A DNA stretch of 64,000 nt from Lysinibacillus cavernae (GCF_009724685.1 NZ_WMEF01000016.1:17729-81728), one strand, 5' to 3'; shown: positions 33,534-42,325, counted from the stretch's first letter. Numbers and translations: made by a program. Notes: generated by a model not told the origin, from the letters alone.

Positions 33534-33617
33534 AGTAATCTATCACAGGCTGTAAGTGGATTTACAGGGTCAAACTACGCTAAAGTAGGCGAGATTTTTG
33601 CAATAGAACGTCCATAA
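33534..33617 (+). pseudogene. Possible gene-end relic
   Basis: A 27-codon stretch without start or ribosome binding site translates as a protein-like tail (AVSGFTGSNYAKVGEIFAIE, then RP and stop). It lies between the dioxygenase gene and the downstream terminator. It may be what remains of a third gene in this operon. The family is not recognised. Confidence 0.25.
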
Positions 33618-33633
33618 TAGATTTACTTAAATT

Positions 33634-33674
33634 AATGCGAAAATGTTGATAACATCACATTTTCGCATTTTTTA
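33634..33674. terminator. Strong terminator
   Basis: AATGCGAAAATGT pairs perfectly with ACATTTTCGCATT and is followed by TTTTT. It sits between convergent genes. Confidence 0.9.
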
Positions 33675-33698
33675 TTTTGATTCTTGAAAAGAAATGGA

Positions 33699-34643
33699 TT
33701 ATCTAAAATTGAGCGCGCGTGCCATGGCATCTATATAATGCTGACTGGCATGTTTACTTACTTCAGCCTCTGGCACAAAAACCTCAAAACAATGGAAGCT
33801 ACCAGGGTACATGTGAAATTCAACATCAACTCCTGCTTGTGCAAGGCGTGTTACATAGTCTATGGTTTCATCTCGGAATATATCAAGTTGACCTATACAG
33901 GTATAAGTTGGTGGTAAACCTGCTAAGTTTTCAGCTCTCGAAGGTACTGCATAGGGAGATAACTCGTGGATGTTCTCTTTCTCGCCTAAATACATACGCC
34001 AAGCTGTTAAGTTATTTGTTCTACTCCATGTTGCTTGTTCTTCGGTAATTTCATAGCTTGATGGCGTTATGTTTCGACTGTCAAGCATCGGATACAACGG
34101 CATCTGGAATAGAATGGATGGTCCTCCTTTATCACGAGCCATTAATGCTAGAGCTGCTGTTAACCCACCACCACCACTTGCACCAGCAATTGCTACTCGC
34201 TTGACATCGATACCAAGTGATTGGTCCTCTTTTGTCATCCAAACTAATGCTGCATAACAATCTTCAATAGCTGCTGGGTAGGGATGTTCAGGAGCAAGTC
34301 GATAATCGACAGATACGACAACACAGTTGGCAGTCTGAACAAATCGTTCACATAAAATGTCATCCATATCAGGGTGTCCCATTACGTAACCACCACCGTG
34401 AATCCAAAGCATGGCTGGAAGCTTATCATGATTTTGTTTAACTGGTTCATAGATTTTAACCAACATTTCGCCTCCATCACCTCTAGCAATCATACGATTG
34501 GTTGTGTGTACAAGTTCTGACCTTTTCAAAGGTGGGTTGGACAAGAGACTACGACTCCACTCTAAATCCTTCTCTAATCGAAAGCCAGGAAATTGTAAGT
34601 AAGCCTGTTTTAATTCTGGTAAAACTCGGTTATTGATCGTCAT
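33699..34643 (-). CDS. Alpha/beta hydrolase, hormone-sensitive lipase family
   Basis: A 314-residue esterase/lipase. The oxyanion motif is WIHGGGYVMGHPD (HGGG), the nucleophile elbow is IAGASGGGG (GxSxG), and the acid and histidine are likely in QLDIFRDE and PGSFHCFE. It hydrolyses esters of small acids; the natural substrate is unknown. The start is set by AGGAGGT 6 bases before ATG 34643. A longer frame to 34715 overlaps the previous gene. It follows the luciferase-like oxidoreductase by 29 bases and likely shares its operon and the TetR control. Confidence 0.88.
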   Translation of the reverse strand: MTINNRVLPELKQAYLQFPGFRLEKDLEWSRSLLSNPPLKRSELVHTTNRMIARGDGGEMLVKIYEPVKQNHDKLPAMLWIHGGGYVMGHPDMDDILCERFVQTANCVVVSVDYRLAPEHPYPAAIEDCYAALVWMTKEDQSLGIDVKRVAIAGASGGGGLTAALALMARDKGGPSILFQMPLYPMLDSRNITPSSYEITEEQATWSRTNNLTAWRMYLGEKENIHELSPYAVPSRAENLAGLPPTYTCIGQLDIFRDETIDYVTRLAQAGVDVEFHMYPGSFHCFEVFVPEAEVSKHASQHYIDAMARALNFR

Positions 34644-34672
34644 ATAAATACCTCCTATTGAATAATGAAACC

Positions 34673-35746
34673 TTAAAGAATGGAGTGTCCTTCTCGTGCC
34701 ATGTCCGCCTCCCATTTGGCAACTTCCTCACGCACACGAGGAGCAACTTTTGTTCCGAGCAATTCTATAGCTTGCATGACTTGATCGTGTGGCATTGTAC
34801 TTAAAGGCACGTACAGCATGAAACGTGTAATCCCTACATGTTTACGAAGATGAATGATTTTTTCAGCAACTGTATCTGGATCACCTACATACAACGCCCC
34901 TTCAAAACTTCGTGCAGCATCATAACTAGAGCGATCATAATAGGGCCAACCCCGTTCTTTGCCTAACTTATTCATTCCTGCCATAGTTGATGGGAAAAAT
35001 GTATCTGCTGCCCATTCAGTATTTGGCCCAACAAAACCTATCGAATGAGATCCTATTTTAAGTTTTGATAGATCATGCCCGGCATGAGCAGCTGCTTTTT
35101 TATACAGCTGTACAATTGGCGCGAACTGCATTGGACTACCCCCGATTATTGCTAGCATAAGCGGTAATCCTAAAATACCTGCACGAATAGCAGATTGCTG
35201 ATTTCCTCCGCTAGCCACCCAGATTGGTAGAGAATCTTGAACAGGTCTTGGATACACACCTAACTTATTGATTGCTGGTCGATGTCTGCCTTCCCAAATT
35301 ACTTTCTCAGACTGACGAATTTTGAGGAGTAAGTCCAAATGTTCCTCAAATAGCTCATCGTAATCATTTAAATTGTATCCAAATAATGGGAAGGATTCGA
35401 TAAAGGAACCACGACCAGCCATAATCTCTGCACGACCATTTGATAGACCATCCAATGTGGAGAAATCCTGAAAGACACGTACAGGATCAGCAGAAGAAAG
35501 GACTGTCACGGCACTTGTGAGACGAATGTTTTTCGTTTGTGGAGCTGCAGCAGATAGCACCATTGCTGGAGAGGATGCAGCATAATCTTCTCGATGGTGC
35601 TCACCAATGCCAAACACATCCAATCCCACTTGATCTGCAAGAATGATTTCTTCGACTACTTCACGTAAACGCTGTGCATGACTAATCACCACACCACTAT
35701 GAACATCTGGTTTTGTTTCTACAAAAGAAGTAATACCTATTTCCAT
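34673..35746 (-). CDS. LLM class flavin-dependent oxidoreductase
   Basis: A 357-residue luciferase-like monooxygenase. Family motifs are the N-terminal MEIGITSFVET, DVFGIGEHHREDYAASSPAMVLSAAA, IRLTSAVTVLSSADPVRVFQDFSTLD, GRAEIMAGRGSFIESFPLFG and LPIWVASGGN. It would use reduced flavin to oxidise a small molecule. It lies between an MFS pump and an esterase, all on the minus strand, suggesting a detoxification or degradation operon. The ribosome binding site is AGGAGAG. The substrate is not predictable. Confidence 0.9.
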   Translation of the reverse strand: MEIGITSFVETKPDVHSGVVISHAQRLREVVEEIILADQVGLDVFGIGEHHREDYAASSPAMVLSAAAPQTKNIRLTSAVTVLSSADPVRVFQDFSTLDGLSNGRAEIMAGRGSFIESFPLFGYNLNDYDELFEEHLDLLLKIRQSEKVIWEGRHRPAINKLGVYPRPVQDSLPIWVASGGNQQSAIRAGILGLPLMLAIIGGSPMQFAPIVQLYKKAAAHAGHDLSKLKIGSHSIGFVGPNTEWAADTFFPSTMAGMNKLGKERGWPYYDRSSYDAARSFEGALYVGDPDTVAEKIIHLRKHVGITRFMLYVPLSTMPHDQVMQAIELLGTKVAPRVREEVAKWEADMAREGHSIL

Positions 35747-35767
35747 TTTTTATCTCTCCTAGTCAAA

Positions 35768-36985
35768 CTAAATTTTTGTAAACCGTCTAGTTGCTGCCCA
35801 AAATAGAAGGGCAATTGTACTGATAGAAGCTCCAAGCCAACAGACCCCTTGCCAACCAAAGTGAGCATACATCTGTGTAGAAGCGATTGACCCGCCAGCG
35901 CCACCGATAGAATAGAACACCATATAGCCAGCTGTAAGTCGACTCCGTGCTTCTGTACGCAATGGGAGAATCATCGTCTGATTAGTGACATGTACTGCCT
36001 GTACGGCCAAATCGAGCAATACAATACCTACAATTAATGCCAATAAAGACTGTTCTAAATAGTTGATAAACAACCATGAAATGAGTAATAAAGCTAAAGC
36101 AATACCGGTCGTTTTTTGTCCGTACCCTCGGTCAGCTAATTTCCCTGCCTGTGCAGCAGCTAATGCACCAGCCACACCTACAAGACCGAATGCGCCAATG
36201 ACAGTGTGCGAAAGTGCTAATGGTGGCGCACTAAGTGGCAGAACAAGTGGCGTCCACAAAATACTGAAATCAGCAAAAATTAGCATGGCTAGAACCGAGC
36301 GGATGCGTAATGTTCGTTCTTGAATAAACAGCGTAAACACAGATCTAATTAGCTGAAGATAGGAAAGTGATTTTACATCACGTTCGACGTTTGGTAACAC
36401 TTTTAGAAATATAACAATCATTATTAGCATGAGAGCCGCAGAGACCAGATAGACAGAACGCCAACCAGCCAAATCTGTTAATAGACCAGCAAAAGTTCGA
36501 GCAAGTAGTATGCCAATGACAATTCCGCTTGTAACAATGCCAACGACGCGTCCTCGTTCTGTAGGGGAAGCCATAGTTGCTGCAAACGCCACGAGCGTTT
36601 GTGTCACAACTGCTAGTAGACCTACCAAAGCCATACCTGCGAAAAGCACTGCGCTATAGGAGGCAGTACCAACTAGAACCAAAGCCGTTGTGGATAATAC
36701 CATCTGTCCAATAATCAAGCGACGCTGGTTTAGTAAATCCCCAAGTGGCACTAGGAGCAGTAAGCCCAACCCATAAAAGATTTGCGTGATGGTAATAACA
36801 ACACCAATAATCGAGTGATCAATAGCAAACTCATTAGACAATTGATCAAGTAGGGGCTGTGCAAAATAAATATTGGCAACAGACATTCCGCAGGCTGTTG
36901 CGAATAATAGAGTTACAGTTCGAGACATGGAAGGCTGTTGACTCCTATCAGACGCAACATTTTCTTGCATTAAACCATTGTCCAC
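35768..36985 (-). CDS. MFS transporter (DHA1-type efflux)
   Basis: A 405-residue transporter with 12 membrane segments. It shows GMSVANIYFAQPLLDQLSNEF in segment 1, GLGLLLLVPLGDLLNQRRLIIGQM (the MFS loop 2-3 motif) and ASPTERGRVVGIVTSGIVIGILLARTFAG (segment 5 motif C-like). It resembles Bacillus efflux proteins of the YgaY type. I choose the GTG at 36985, 7 bases after GGAGG; the ATG at 37003 has no ribosome binding site. A TetR-type operator lies between its -10 region and its start, and the divergent TetR gene is the expected regulator. Confidence 0.85.
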   Translation of the reverse strand: MDNGLMQENVASDRSQQPSMSRTVTLLFATACGMSVANIYFAQPLLDQLSNEFAIDHSIIGVVITITQIFYGLGLLLLVPLGDLLNQRRLIIGQMVLSTTALVLVGTASYSAVLFAGMALVGLLAVVTQTLVAFAATMASPTERGRVVGIVTSGIVIGILLARTFAGLLTDLAGWRSVYLVSAALMLIMIVIFLKVLPNVERDVKSLSYLQLIRSVFTLFIQERTLRIRSVLAMLIFADFSILWTPLVLPLSAPPLALSHTVIGAFGLVGVAGALAAAQAGKLADRGYGQKTTGIALALLLISWLFINYLEQSLLALIVGIVLLDLAVQAVHVTNQTMILPLRTEARSRLTAGYMVFYSIGGAGGSIASTQMYAHFGWQGVCWLGASISTIALLFWAATRRFTKI

Positions 36986-37024
36986 ATCATATCCTCCATT
37001 CATGATTAAATTGCGATTATAACA

Positions 37025-37083
37025 TACCGTTCGGTACAATATAATTATTGGTAAATATATCTTAGTGTTATTGATAATGTCAA
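37025..37083 (-). promoter_or_regulatory. Promoter and TetR operator 1 (MFS side)
   Basis: On the minus strand TTGACA (37078-37083), an 18-base spacer and TATATT (37054-37059) form a promoter. About 17 bases downstream lies TACCGTTCGGTA (37025-37036), an inverted repeat TACCG-TT-CGGTA. Confidence 0.7.
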
Positions 37084-37132
37084 GGTTTTATTTAAAATTA
37101 ATAGTCGTTTAAGTAAATGTGTAAAATGAAAA

Positions 37133-37180
37133 TTGACAAGAAAATCAACTGATTATACAATAATTATATACTGTTTAGTA
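37133..37180 (+). promoter_or_regulatory. Promoter and TetR operator 2 (tetR side)
   Basis: TTGACA (37133-37138), a 17-base spacer and TACAAT (37156-37161) form a promoter. TACTGTTTAGTA (37169-37180) lies at the probable transcription start. It matches operator 1 at 9 of 12 positions, pointing to one protein binding both. Confidence 0.65.
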
Positions 37181-37236
37181 CTTAAAAATTTTAGTTACCT
37201 ACTCACGTAATTTTAAACAAAAGAGGTGGATTTTAT

Positions 37237-37818
37237 ATGGCAAGAACTCGTGAATTTGATGAGGAAAAAGTATTAGAAGCAGCAATGCAACTTTTTTGGG
37301 AGAAGGGCTATGAAGCTACTTCTTTAAGTGATCTCACTGCTAGAATGGGGATTCAGCGTCCTAGTATATATTCAACCTTTGGTGATAAAAAGGAGTTATT
37401 TGAAGCGGCACTACGAAGATACACTACGTCTCGTGCGGCCGAGATACGGTCTAGACTTCAAAGTCAACCCTCAGTAAAACAGGCGTTTGCTACTTTTTTT
37501 GAAGAAGTGATTGCTGCTGAATATACGAAAGATCTTAGTAATGGCTGTTTCTGTATCAATACAATGGTTGAACTAGCTCCCCATGATGAGAGATTTGAAA
37601 TTTTAACGAGAGAACATCAACTTTATCTAGCTGTCATTTTTCAGGAGACAATTGAGCGAGGAATCCAATCGGGTGAGTTAGTGGAAGACACAGATGCAAA
37701 GTCTGTAGCGCAAGCACTAATTGTGGCCTTAATTGGATTAACAGTCTTGATGAAATCTCAACCACAAAAATCATTTGTTGACAATGCAATAGCAACGACT
37801 CTCGCATTACTTAAATAA
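37237..37818 (+). CDS. TetR/AcrR family regulator
   Basis: A 193-residue repressor. The N-terminal DNA-binding domain is FDEEKVLEAAMQLFWEKGYE, ATSLSDLTARMGIQRPSIYSTFGDKKELFEAAL. The ligand domain fits the TetR_C group with NGCFCINTMVELAPHDERF. It is divergent from the MFS-oxidoreductase-esterase operon. Two similar 12-bp operators in the intergenic region suggest it represses both itself and that operon until a substrate binds. The ribosome binding site is AGAGGTGG. Confidence 0.9.
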   Translation: MARTREFDEEKVLEAAMQLFWEKGYEATSLSDLTARMGIQRPSIYSTFGDKKELFEAALRRYTTSRAAEIRSRLQSQPSVKQAFATFFEEVIAAEYTKDLSNGCFCINTMVELAPHDERFEILTREHQLYLAVIFQETIERGIQSGELVEDTDAKSVAQALIVALIGLTVLMKSQPQKSFVDNAIATTLALLK

Positions 37819-37857
37819 TATTTATCTATTTGAGAAAGTATAGTAGAAAAAGCAGTA

Positions 37858-37881
37858 CCCCTTTAGAAGTGGCTAAAGGGG
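37858..37881 (+). terminator. Hairpin after tetR
   Basis: CCCCTTTAG pairs with CTAAAGGGG around a 6-base loop. The following sequence is A-rich rather than T-rich, so termination strength is uncertain. Confidence 0.6.
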
Positions 37882-37933
37882 CACTTAAAAAATAAAAATC
37901 GCACGTTTTTATTTTATATATCATAGAATGATT

Positions 37934-38323
37934 TTATAATTCCTTACAAGCCCAAGCATCAATCTCAACCTTTAAGGCAGGCGTAGCGAGTGCAACTACG
38001 TATATTAATGATGTGCATGGAAGATGTCCTCCAAGAAAGTTACTGATCATTTCCTTTCGTTGACTAGCATCCATCTCACCTACCAAATAAAATACGAGTT
38101 TTGTAATATCTTGAACCTCCATATTGGCACTATCTAGATTTTTTTTAATATTTTCTAGTGCTATCCTCAATTGAGCTACTCCATGTTCAGGTATAGTTCC
38201 GTCTGTCTCCATGCCGATTTGCCCAGATAATGTTAACCATCTTTGTGGGCCAGTGACTTCAATTTGATGGACATAAGGAGCAACAGGTGGATGAATTTCC
38301 TCTGGATTTCTTGCAATTTTCAT
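37934..38323 (-). CDS. RidA family protein
   Basis: A 129-residue Rid/YjgF-type protein: VHQIEVTGPQRWLTLSGQIGMETDG (start strand), HGVAQLRIALENIKKNLDSANM, DITKLVFYLV, and the C-terminal TSLIYVVALATPALKVEIDAWA. RidA enzymes hydrolyse reactive enamines or imines. The arginine that binds the carboxylate in true RidA (usually in a CxR or ARxxV stretch near the C-terminus) is not seen, since the sequence has HLPCTSLIYV. It may belong to another Rid subgroup with a different substrate. Confidence 0.85.
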   Translation of the reverse strand: MKIARNPEEIHPPVAPYVHQIEVTGPQRWLTLSGQIGMETDGTIPEHGVAQLRIALENIKKNLDSANMEVQDITKLVFYLVGEMDASQRKEMISNFLGGHLPCTSLIYVVALATPALKVEIDAWACKEL

Positions 38324-38467
38324 AGAATCAGTCCTTATCTATTATTAATTTGTATCTCTATTCAAAATAGCATAGAGCAACATTGGGTAAAAGTTCTAGA
38401 CAAATACCATTATAAAAATATTTTCAAATTGGATATGCTAGTTTAAAGGGGTATAATAGATTCATAG

Positions 38468-38635
38468 AATTTAGGCTTATACGCTGATAAAGCTTTCAAA
38501 AAGGATAAAAGTATTGACTTTTTAATTAGACAAAACATACAATTCACTTCACCCAACCCCTTAGGTTTTATACGGACACTTCTAAAGAAACATGAATTTC
38601 GTCTTATTTTCAAGGTAGGTGGCTATACTCATTAA
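38468..38635 (+). pseudogene. Possible gene relic in the gap before the AI-2E permease
   Basis: In the 440-base gap between ridA-like and the AI-2E gene, 55 codons stay open after a stop, with no start or ribosome binding site. The translation is protein-like (GLYADKAFKKDKSIDFLIRQ, then FIRTLLKKHEFRLIFKVGGY). It may be the end of a decayed gene. The family is not recognised. The rest of the gap (38324-38467 and 38636-38762) shows only AT-rich sequence and the permease's ribosome binding site AGAAGGAGTG. Confidence 0.25.
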
Positions 38636-38762
38636 ATGAGAGGGAAATTTTTACATAAGAATGATGCGTATTGTTATGAATCAATTTTTTACTACTTGTT
38701 TAGTTGATAGTGTAACCCTAGGTAGAGAGGCAGCGAGGCCGTTTTGTAGAAGGAGTGAATAA

Positions 38763-39815
38763 ATGAGTAGTTTCTTTCGAAGTAATGGATTTAAACGTTT
38801 TATTATTTTAGTTGGAATTGCTGTTGCATTATATTTAATGCGTAGTATGATCAACCTAATTCTGCTTACGTTTATTATTACCTATTTGATGAATCAGCTT
38901 ACCACGAAGACAACAAAGAGTATTAAAAAATACACACCAATGAATGAAAAAGCAGTTACTGTAACGTTATATCTTTTACTTGTTGCAGGGATTGTAGCAG
39001 TTATTTACAAGTATTTGCCGATAGTTACCCAGCAAATTACGCAGCTGTTTGATCTCATTGCGAGTTTTAACCTCGATCCAGATGACAATGAGATTGCCAG
39101 GTACTTAGCTCCAACTTTTGAGAAAATAGAGCTTGGTAAATATTTAGAGCAAGGTGTGGATTTAACTCTTAAAAATATTACGAATATTGGTAAAATCATT
39201 ATGCAAATCTTGATTTCACTAATATTGAGTTTGTTTATTTTGTTAGAAAAGAAACGAATTATTGAGTTTACAGCCAAGTTTAAGGATAGTAAAGTTGCTC
39301 CCCTTTACGATGAGCTTCATTATTTTTCAAGAATATTCATCCGCTCATTTGGTAAAGTGATCGAGGCACAATTCATTATTGCTGCTGTCAACTGTGTGTT
39401 ATCAGTGATTGCCCTTTCTATTATGGGCTTCCCGCATTTGATTGCCCTTGGAATCATGCTCTTTATTTTAGGCTTAGTCCCAGTTGCAGGCGTTATCATT
39501 TCATTAATTCCACTAAGTATTATTGCTTATAGTATCGGTGGTTTGATGTACATTGTCTACATTTTAGTGATTGTTATGGTATTGCATGCCATTGAAGCTT
39601 ATTTCTTAAATCCAAAGCTTATGTCAGCAAAGACAGATTTACCGATTTTCTATACATTCATGGTCATTCTCTTCTCTGAGCATTTCCTTGGTGTATGGGG
39701 ATTAATCATTGGTATTCCATTGTTCATGTTCCTGCTTGATATTCTCGGTGTAACCTCATCAGAAGATCCTAGACAGAAATCTGTGACGATACCCAATGAA
39801 AAACCAATTGAATAG
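38763..39815 (+). CDS. AI-2E family transporter
   Basis: A 350-residue membrane protein with about eight segments. The pattern fits the AI-2E/PerM family: two N-terminal helices (FIILVGIAVALYLMRSMINL), a central soluble region (about residues 95-135), then VAPLYDELHYFSRIFIRSFGKVIEAQ and GFPHLIALGIMLFILGLVPVAGVIISLIPLSI. The C-terminal motif is EAYFLNPKLMSAKTDLPIF. Members export varied small molecules or exchange ions; autoinducer-2 transport should not be assumed. It stands alone, closed by a terminator. Confidence 0.88.
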   Translation: MSSFFRSNGFKRFIILVGIAVALYLMRSMINLILLTFIITYLMNQLTTKTTKSIKKYTPMNEKAVTVTLYLLLVAGIVAVIYKYLPIVTQQITQLFDLIASFNLDPDDNEIARYLAPTFEKIELGKYLEQGVDLTLKNITNIGKIIMQILISLILSLFILLEKKRIIEFTAKFKDSKVAPLYDELHYFSRIFIRSFGKVIEAQFIIAAVNCVLSVIALSIMGFPHLIALGIMLFILGLVPVAGVIISLIPLSIIAYSIGGLMYIVYILVIVMVLHAIEAYFLNPKLMSAKTDLPIFYTFMVILFSEHFLGVWGLIIGIPLFMFLLDILGVTSSEDPRQKSVTIPNEKPIE

Positions 39816-39823
39816 TACTTACA

Positions 39824-39856
39824 AAGGGATCATCTTGTACGTATAGATGATTCCTT
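39824..39856 (+). terminator. Hairpin terminator
   Basis: AAGGGATCATC pairs with GATGATTCCTT (one mismatch) across an 11-base loop. Confidence 0.7.
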
Positions 39857-39881
39857 ATTCAATGTAAAAGAGGTGTTTACG

Positions 39882-40427
39882 ATGATAAAAGGTGATCGTG
39901 TATATTTAAGAGCAATAAATGTGGATGATATCGATAGTATTGCAAGATGCTTTCAAAATGAAGAAATCATGTATATGACGGGAACACGTAACGTATTAAC
40001 AAAGGAACAGATTAAGGAGGCTATCAAGCGATTTAGTGAAGATTCCTCGCGCTATGATTTTGCTATTTGTTTAACTGACAATGATCAAGTAATTGGTGAT
40101 TTGGCTATAATGGAGGTTGATGTAGACAATAGGAAGGCTATGTTCCGTATAGCTTTACATAGTATTGTGGAGTGCGGCAGGGGATATGGTTCCGAAGCTG
40201 TTCAGCTTGCTCAAAAATTTACATTTGAAGAGCTTAATCTGAACCGCTTAGAATTACAAGTGTACTCTCATAATAGTAGAGCGATTAAATCCTACGAGAA
40301 GGTCGGTTTCAAAAAAGAAGGCGTATTGAGACAGGCACTGTTTATGAATAATACCTTTTCTGATGAAATCATTATGAGTATGTTGTGTGAAGAGTATATG
40401 AATAAAAATAGTAAGGGACCCATATGA
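39882..40427 (+). CDS. GNAT family N-acetyltransferase (RimJ-like)
   Basis: A 181-residue acetyltransferase. The N-terminus MIKGDRVYLRAINVDDIDSIARCFQNEEIMYMTG is typical of the RimJ/RimL/SpeG branch. The acetyl-CoA loop is in CGRGYGSEAVQLAQKFTFEELNLNRLELQVYSHNSRAIKSYEKVGFKKEGVLRQALF. ATG 39882 is preferred to GTG 39873, which lies in the ribosome binding site AAAGAGGTG. The acceptor may be a polyamine, a ribosomal protein or a drug. Confidence 0.85.
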   Translation: MIKGDRVYLRAINVDDIDSIARCFQNEEIMYMTGTRNVLTKEQIKEAIKRFSEDSSRYDFAICLTDNDQVIGDLAIMEVDVDNRKAMFRIALHSIVECGRGYGSEAVQLAQKFTFEELNLNRLELQVYSHNSRAIKSYEKVGFKKEGVLRQALFMNNTFSDEIIMSMLCEEYMNKNSKGPI

Positions 40428-40443
40428 GGTCCCTTGCTATTTT
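40405..40443. terminator. Bidirectional terminator inside both coding ends
   Basis: AAAATAG plus AAGGGACC pair with GGTCCCTT plus CTATTTT (one mismatch). The arms contain the last codons of the GNAT gene on one strand and the stop region of the MATE gene on the other, a very compact convergent arrangement. Confidence 0.85.
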
Positions 40444-41785
40444 AAGCATTGTTACGAGAGGAAATTGTTCGTGGATTTTTCTTAATGTACCAATAAATGA
40501 GCAATGCAGTAATTCCCTCTGCCACCGGGAAGGTCCACCAGATTGCCTGAGAGCCAAAAACTTTAGGCAATAGAATAAGTGTAGGGATAAATAAAATAAT
40601 ACTGCGTAGTAACATAATAGTTGTGGCAATACGAATTTTTTCAATGGATTGAAAGAATTCTGCAAACACCATATTGATTCCTAAGAATACATAGCCAATG
40701 GCAAAGTGAATAAAGCCTTGTGTTGCCATACTACGGATTTCGAAAGTGCTATCTCCGAATAAAGACACTAACTGTGAAGGGAATAGCATGGCGATAAGAG
40801 CTGTCGTTAGCCCTAAGATAAACGCAGTAGTTAACCCGATTCTTAATAATGCTGTTAACCGGTCTACTAATCTTGCACCGTGATGATAACTAACTAATGG
40901 TTGTAAGGCCATACCGATACCAAGGAAAACTGTTAACAGCACAGTATGGATATAGTTGACCATTGCATAGGCTGTTACACCATTTGCTCCTAAATAGTGT
41001 AAGAAGGTAACGTTATACAAAATAACGATAACGGCTACAGAAGCTTCCACGATAAAACTAGGTAGTCCAATAGCAAAAATTTTTCTTAGATCTGACAAAT
41101 TGAAAAATGAAGTGACAAATTTCAACTCAGATTGTGGACGGAAAAAATGAAGGCATAACACAGACGTACCTATAATTGTAGCGATTGATGTTGCTAAGGC
41201 ACAGCCTGTAACACCATAGTCAAGTACGAAGATAAAAACATAATTTAAGAGTATATTCAATACCGATGTCGTAATTAAGCCCAGCATAGCAAGCTTTGGG
41301 TTACCATCATTTCGAATAAAAATACTTAAAAGATTTTCAATTGTGTAAAATACACCAAATAGCAAAATAACATGTAGATATTGTTGTACATATGGATACG
41401 TATCATCACTCGCTCCAAATATATATGAAATATCCTTTAGATTTAACATAAGGAATCCAATAATCGTTAGTACAACAATGAGCATCGTAATAAAAGCCAG
41501 TGTAAAAAGCTGATGTGCTCGTTGCTTATTGCCCTCCCCAAGTGAAATTGAGAAAAGCGTAGCTCCCCCCATACCAATCCATAGAGAAAGAGAAAGTAAA
41601 ATGGAGAAAATCGGAACAGCTATATTAACCCCTGCTAACGCTGTAGGTCCCACGCCGTGACTAACGAAAATACCATCCACCAAAATATTGACAGACATCA
41701 AAAGCATACCAATCATAGCTGGGAATAAATAGGATAAAAACAATGGTTTCAGTGGTCTTGTTTCAATTGGATTAATGGTTGTCAT
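40442..41785 (-). CDS. MATE family efflux transporter
   Basis: A 447-residue transporter with 12 membrane segments in two repeats of six. MATE motifs are SYLFPAMIGMLLMSVNILVDGIFVSHGVGPTALAGVN in the first repeat and GLPSFIVEASVAVIVILYNVTF in the second. It expels cationic compounds using sodium or protons. The ATG at 41785 follows GGAGGTG at 8 bases; 41791 is too close. It overlaps the preceding polyamine acetyltransferase gene by 14 bases. The pair is divergent from a MerR regulator, an arrangement like Bacillus bltR-blt-bltD but with a MATE pump. Confidence 0.88.
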   Translation of the reverse strand: MTTINPIETRPLKPLFLSYLFPAMIGMLLMSVNILVDGIFVSHGVGPTALAGVNIAVPIFSILLSLSLWIGMGGATLFSISLGEGNKQRAHQLFTLAFITMLIVVLTIIGFLMLNLKDISYIFGASDDTYPYVQQYLHVILLFGVFYTIENLLSIFIRNDGNPKLAMLGLITTSVLNILLNYVFIFVLDYGVTGCALATSIATIIGTSVLCLHFFRPQSELKFVTSFFNLSDLRKIFAIGLPSFIVEASVAVIVILYNVTFLHYLGANGVTAYAMVNYIHTVLLTVFLGIGMALQPLVSYHHGARLVDRLTALLRIGLTTAFILGLTTALIAMLFPSQLVSLFGDSTFEIRSMATQGFIHFAIGYVFLGINMVFAEFFQSIEKIRIATTIMLLRSIILFIPTLILLPKVFGSQAIWWTFPVAEGITALLIYWYIKKNPRTISSRNNA

Positions 41786-42239
41786 GTCCATGCACCTCCA
41801 ACACCATTACTTTTTCTCCTTTGTCATCTAGTTCACCATTAAACATAAAACCAAATTGTTTATACAACTGAATAGCTACTGAATTATCGTCATAAACACT
41901 TAAATATATTTGGAGACAGTTGAACTTTATTGTTAAGTAATAAATAAGTTGCTGTAAAAAATGTTTACCTAGACCTTGCCCTTGATATTGTTCATCGATC
42001 AGATAGCGATCGAGCCAAACGCGTTGACTGTGATCTTCATGAGGGAATATGCCATACATAGCGAAGCCTATAACGGTGTTATCCTTATACAGTCCTAAAG
42101 GTGTAAAGCGCCGATCAATTTCCGCCTCTGCTAAGCATTGGTCTGTAGTTTCAATAAAATGTTGCTGATCGTCAGCGATGCGTAATGCTAAAATTTCCTG
42201 CTTGTTTAAAGCTGTAATGTCACGAATCTCCGTGAACAT
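41772..42239 (-). CDS. GNAT acetyltransferase, spermidine/spermine type (BltD-like)
   Basis: A 155-residue acetyltransferase. The N-terminal part, NKQEILALRIADDQQHFIETTDQCLAEAEID, resembles BltD, the polyamine acetyltransferase cotranscribed with the Blt pump in Bacillus. The acetyl-CoA site is in RYLIDEQYQGQGLGKHFLQQLIYYL, and the C-terminus has SVAIQLYKQFGFMFNGELDDKGEKVMVLEV. It would acetylate spermidine or spermine so that the linked MATE pump can expel them. Its promoter has the 19-bp spacer typical of MerR activation. Confidence 0.82.
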   Translation of the reverse strand: MFTEIRDITALNKQEILALRIADDQQHFIETTDQCLAEAEIDRRFTPLGLYKDNTVIGFAMYGIFPHEDHSQRVWLDRYLIDEQYQGQGLGKHFLQQLIYYLTIKFNCLQIYLSVYDDNSVAIQLYKQFGFMFNGELDDKGEKVMVLEVHGHDNH

Positions 42240-42277
42240 AATGTCAAAACCTTTCTATTTTTAGTGTGAATAGGTAC

Positions 42278-42308
42278 AATCTAAAGTATATAGTTACTAT
42301 ATAGTCAA
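42278..42308 (-). promoter_or_regulatory. MerR-type promoter with 19-bp spacer and central dyad
   Basis: On the minus strand TTGACT (42303-42308) and TAGATT (42278-42283) are separated by exactly 19 bases. A perfect dyad TATATAGT-N-ACTATATA (42287-42303) fills the spacer. This is the diagnostic structure for activation by MerR family proteins. The divergent MerR gene starts 18 bases away. Confidence 0.85.
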
Positions 42309-42325
42309 GGGAGGAAACTCAAATA

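Noticed and set aside
38763..39815. Calling the AI-2E family protein a quorum-signal exporter
   Set aside because: The family name is historical and members transport different things. Nothing nearby relates to AI-2.
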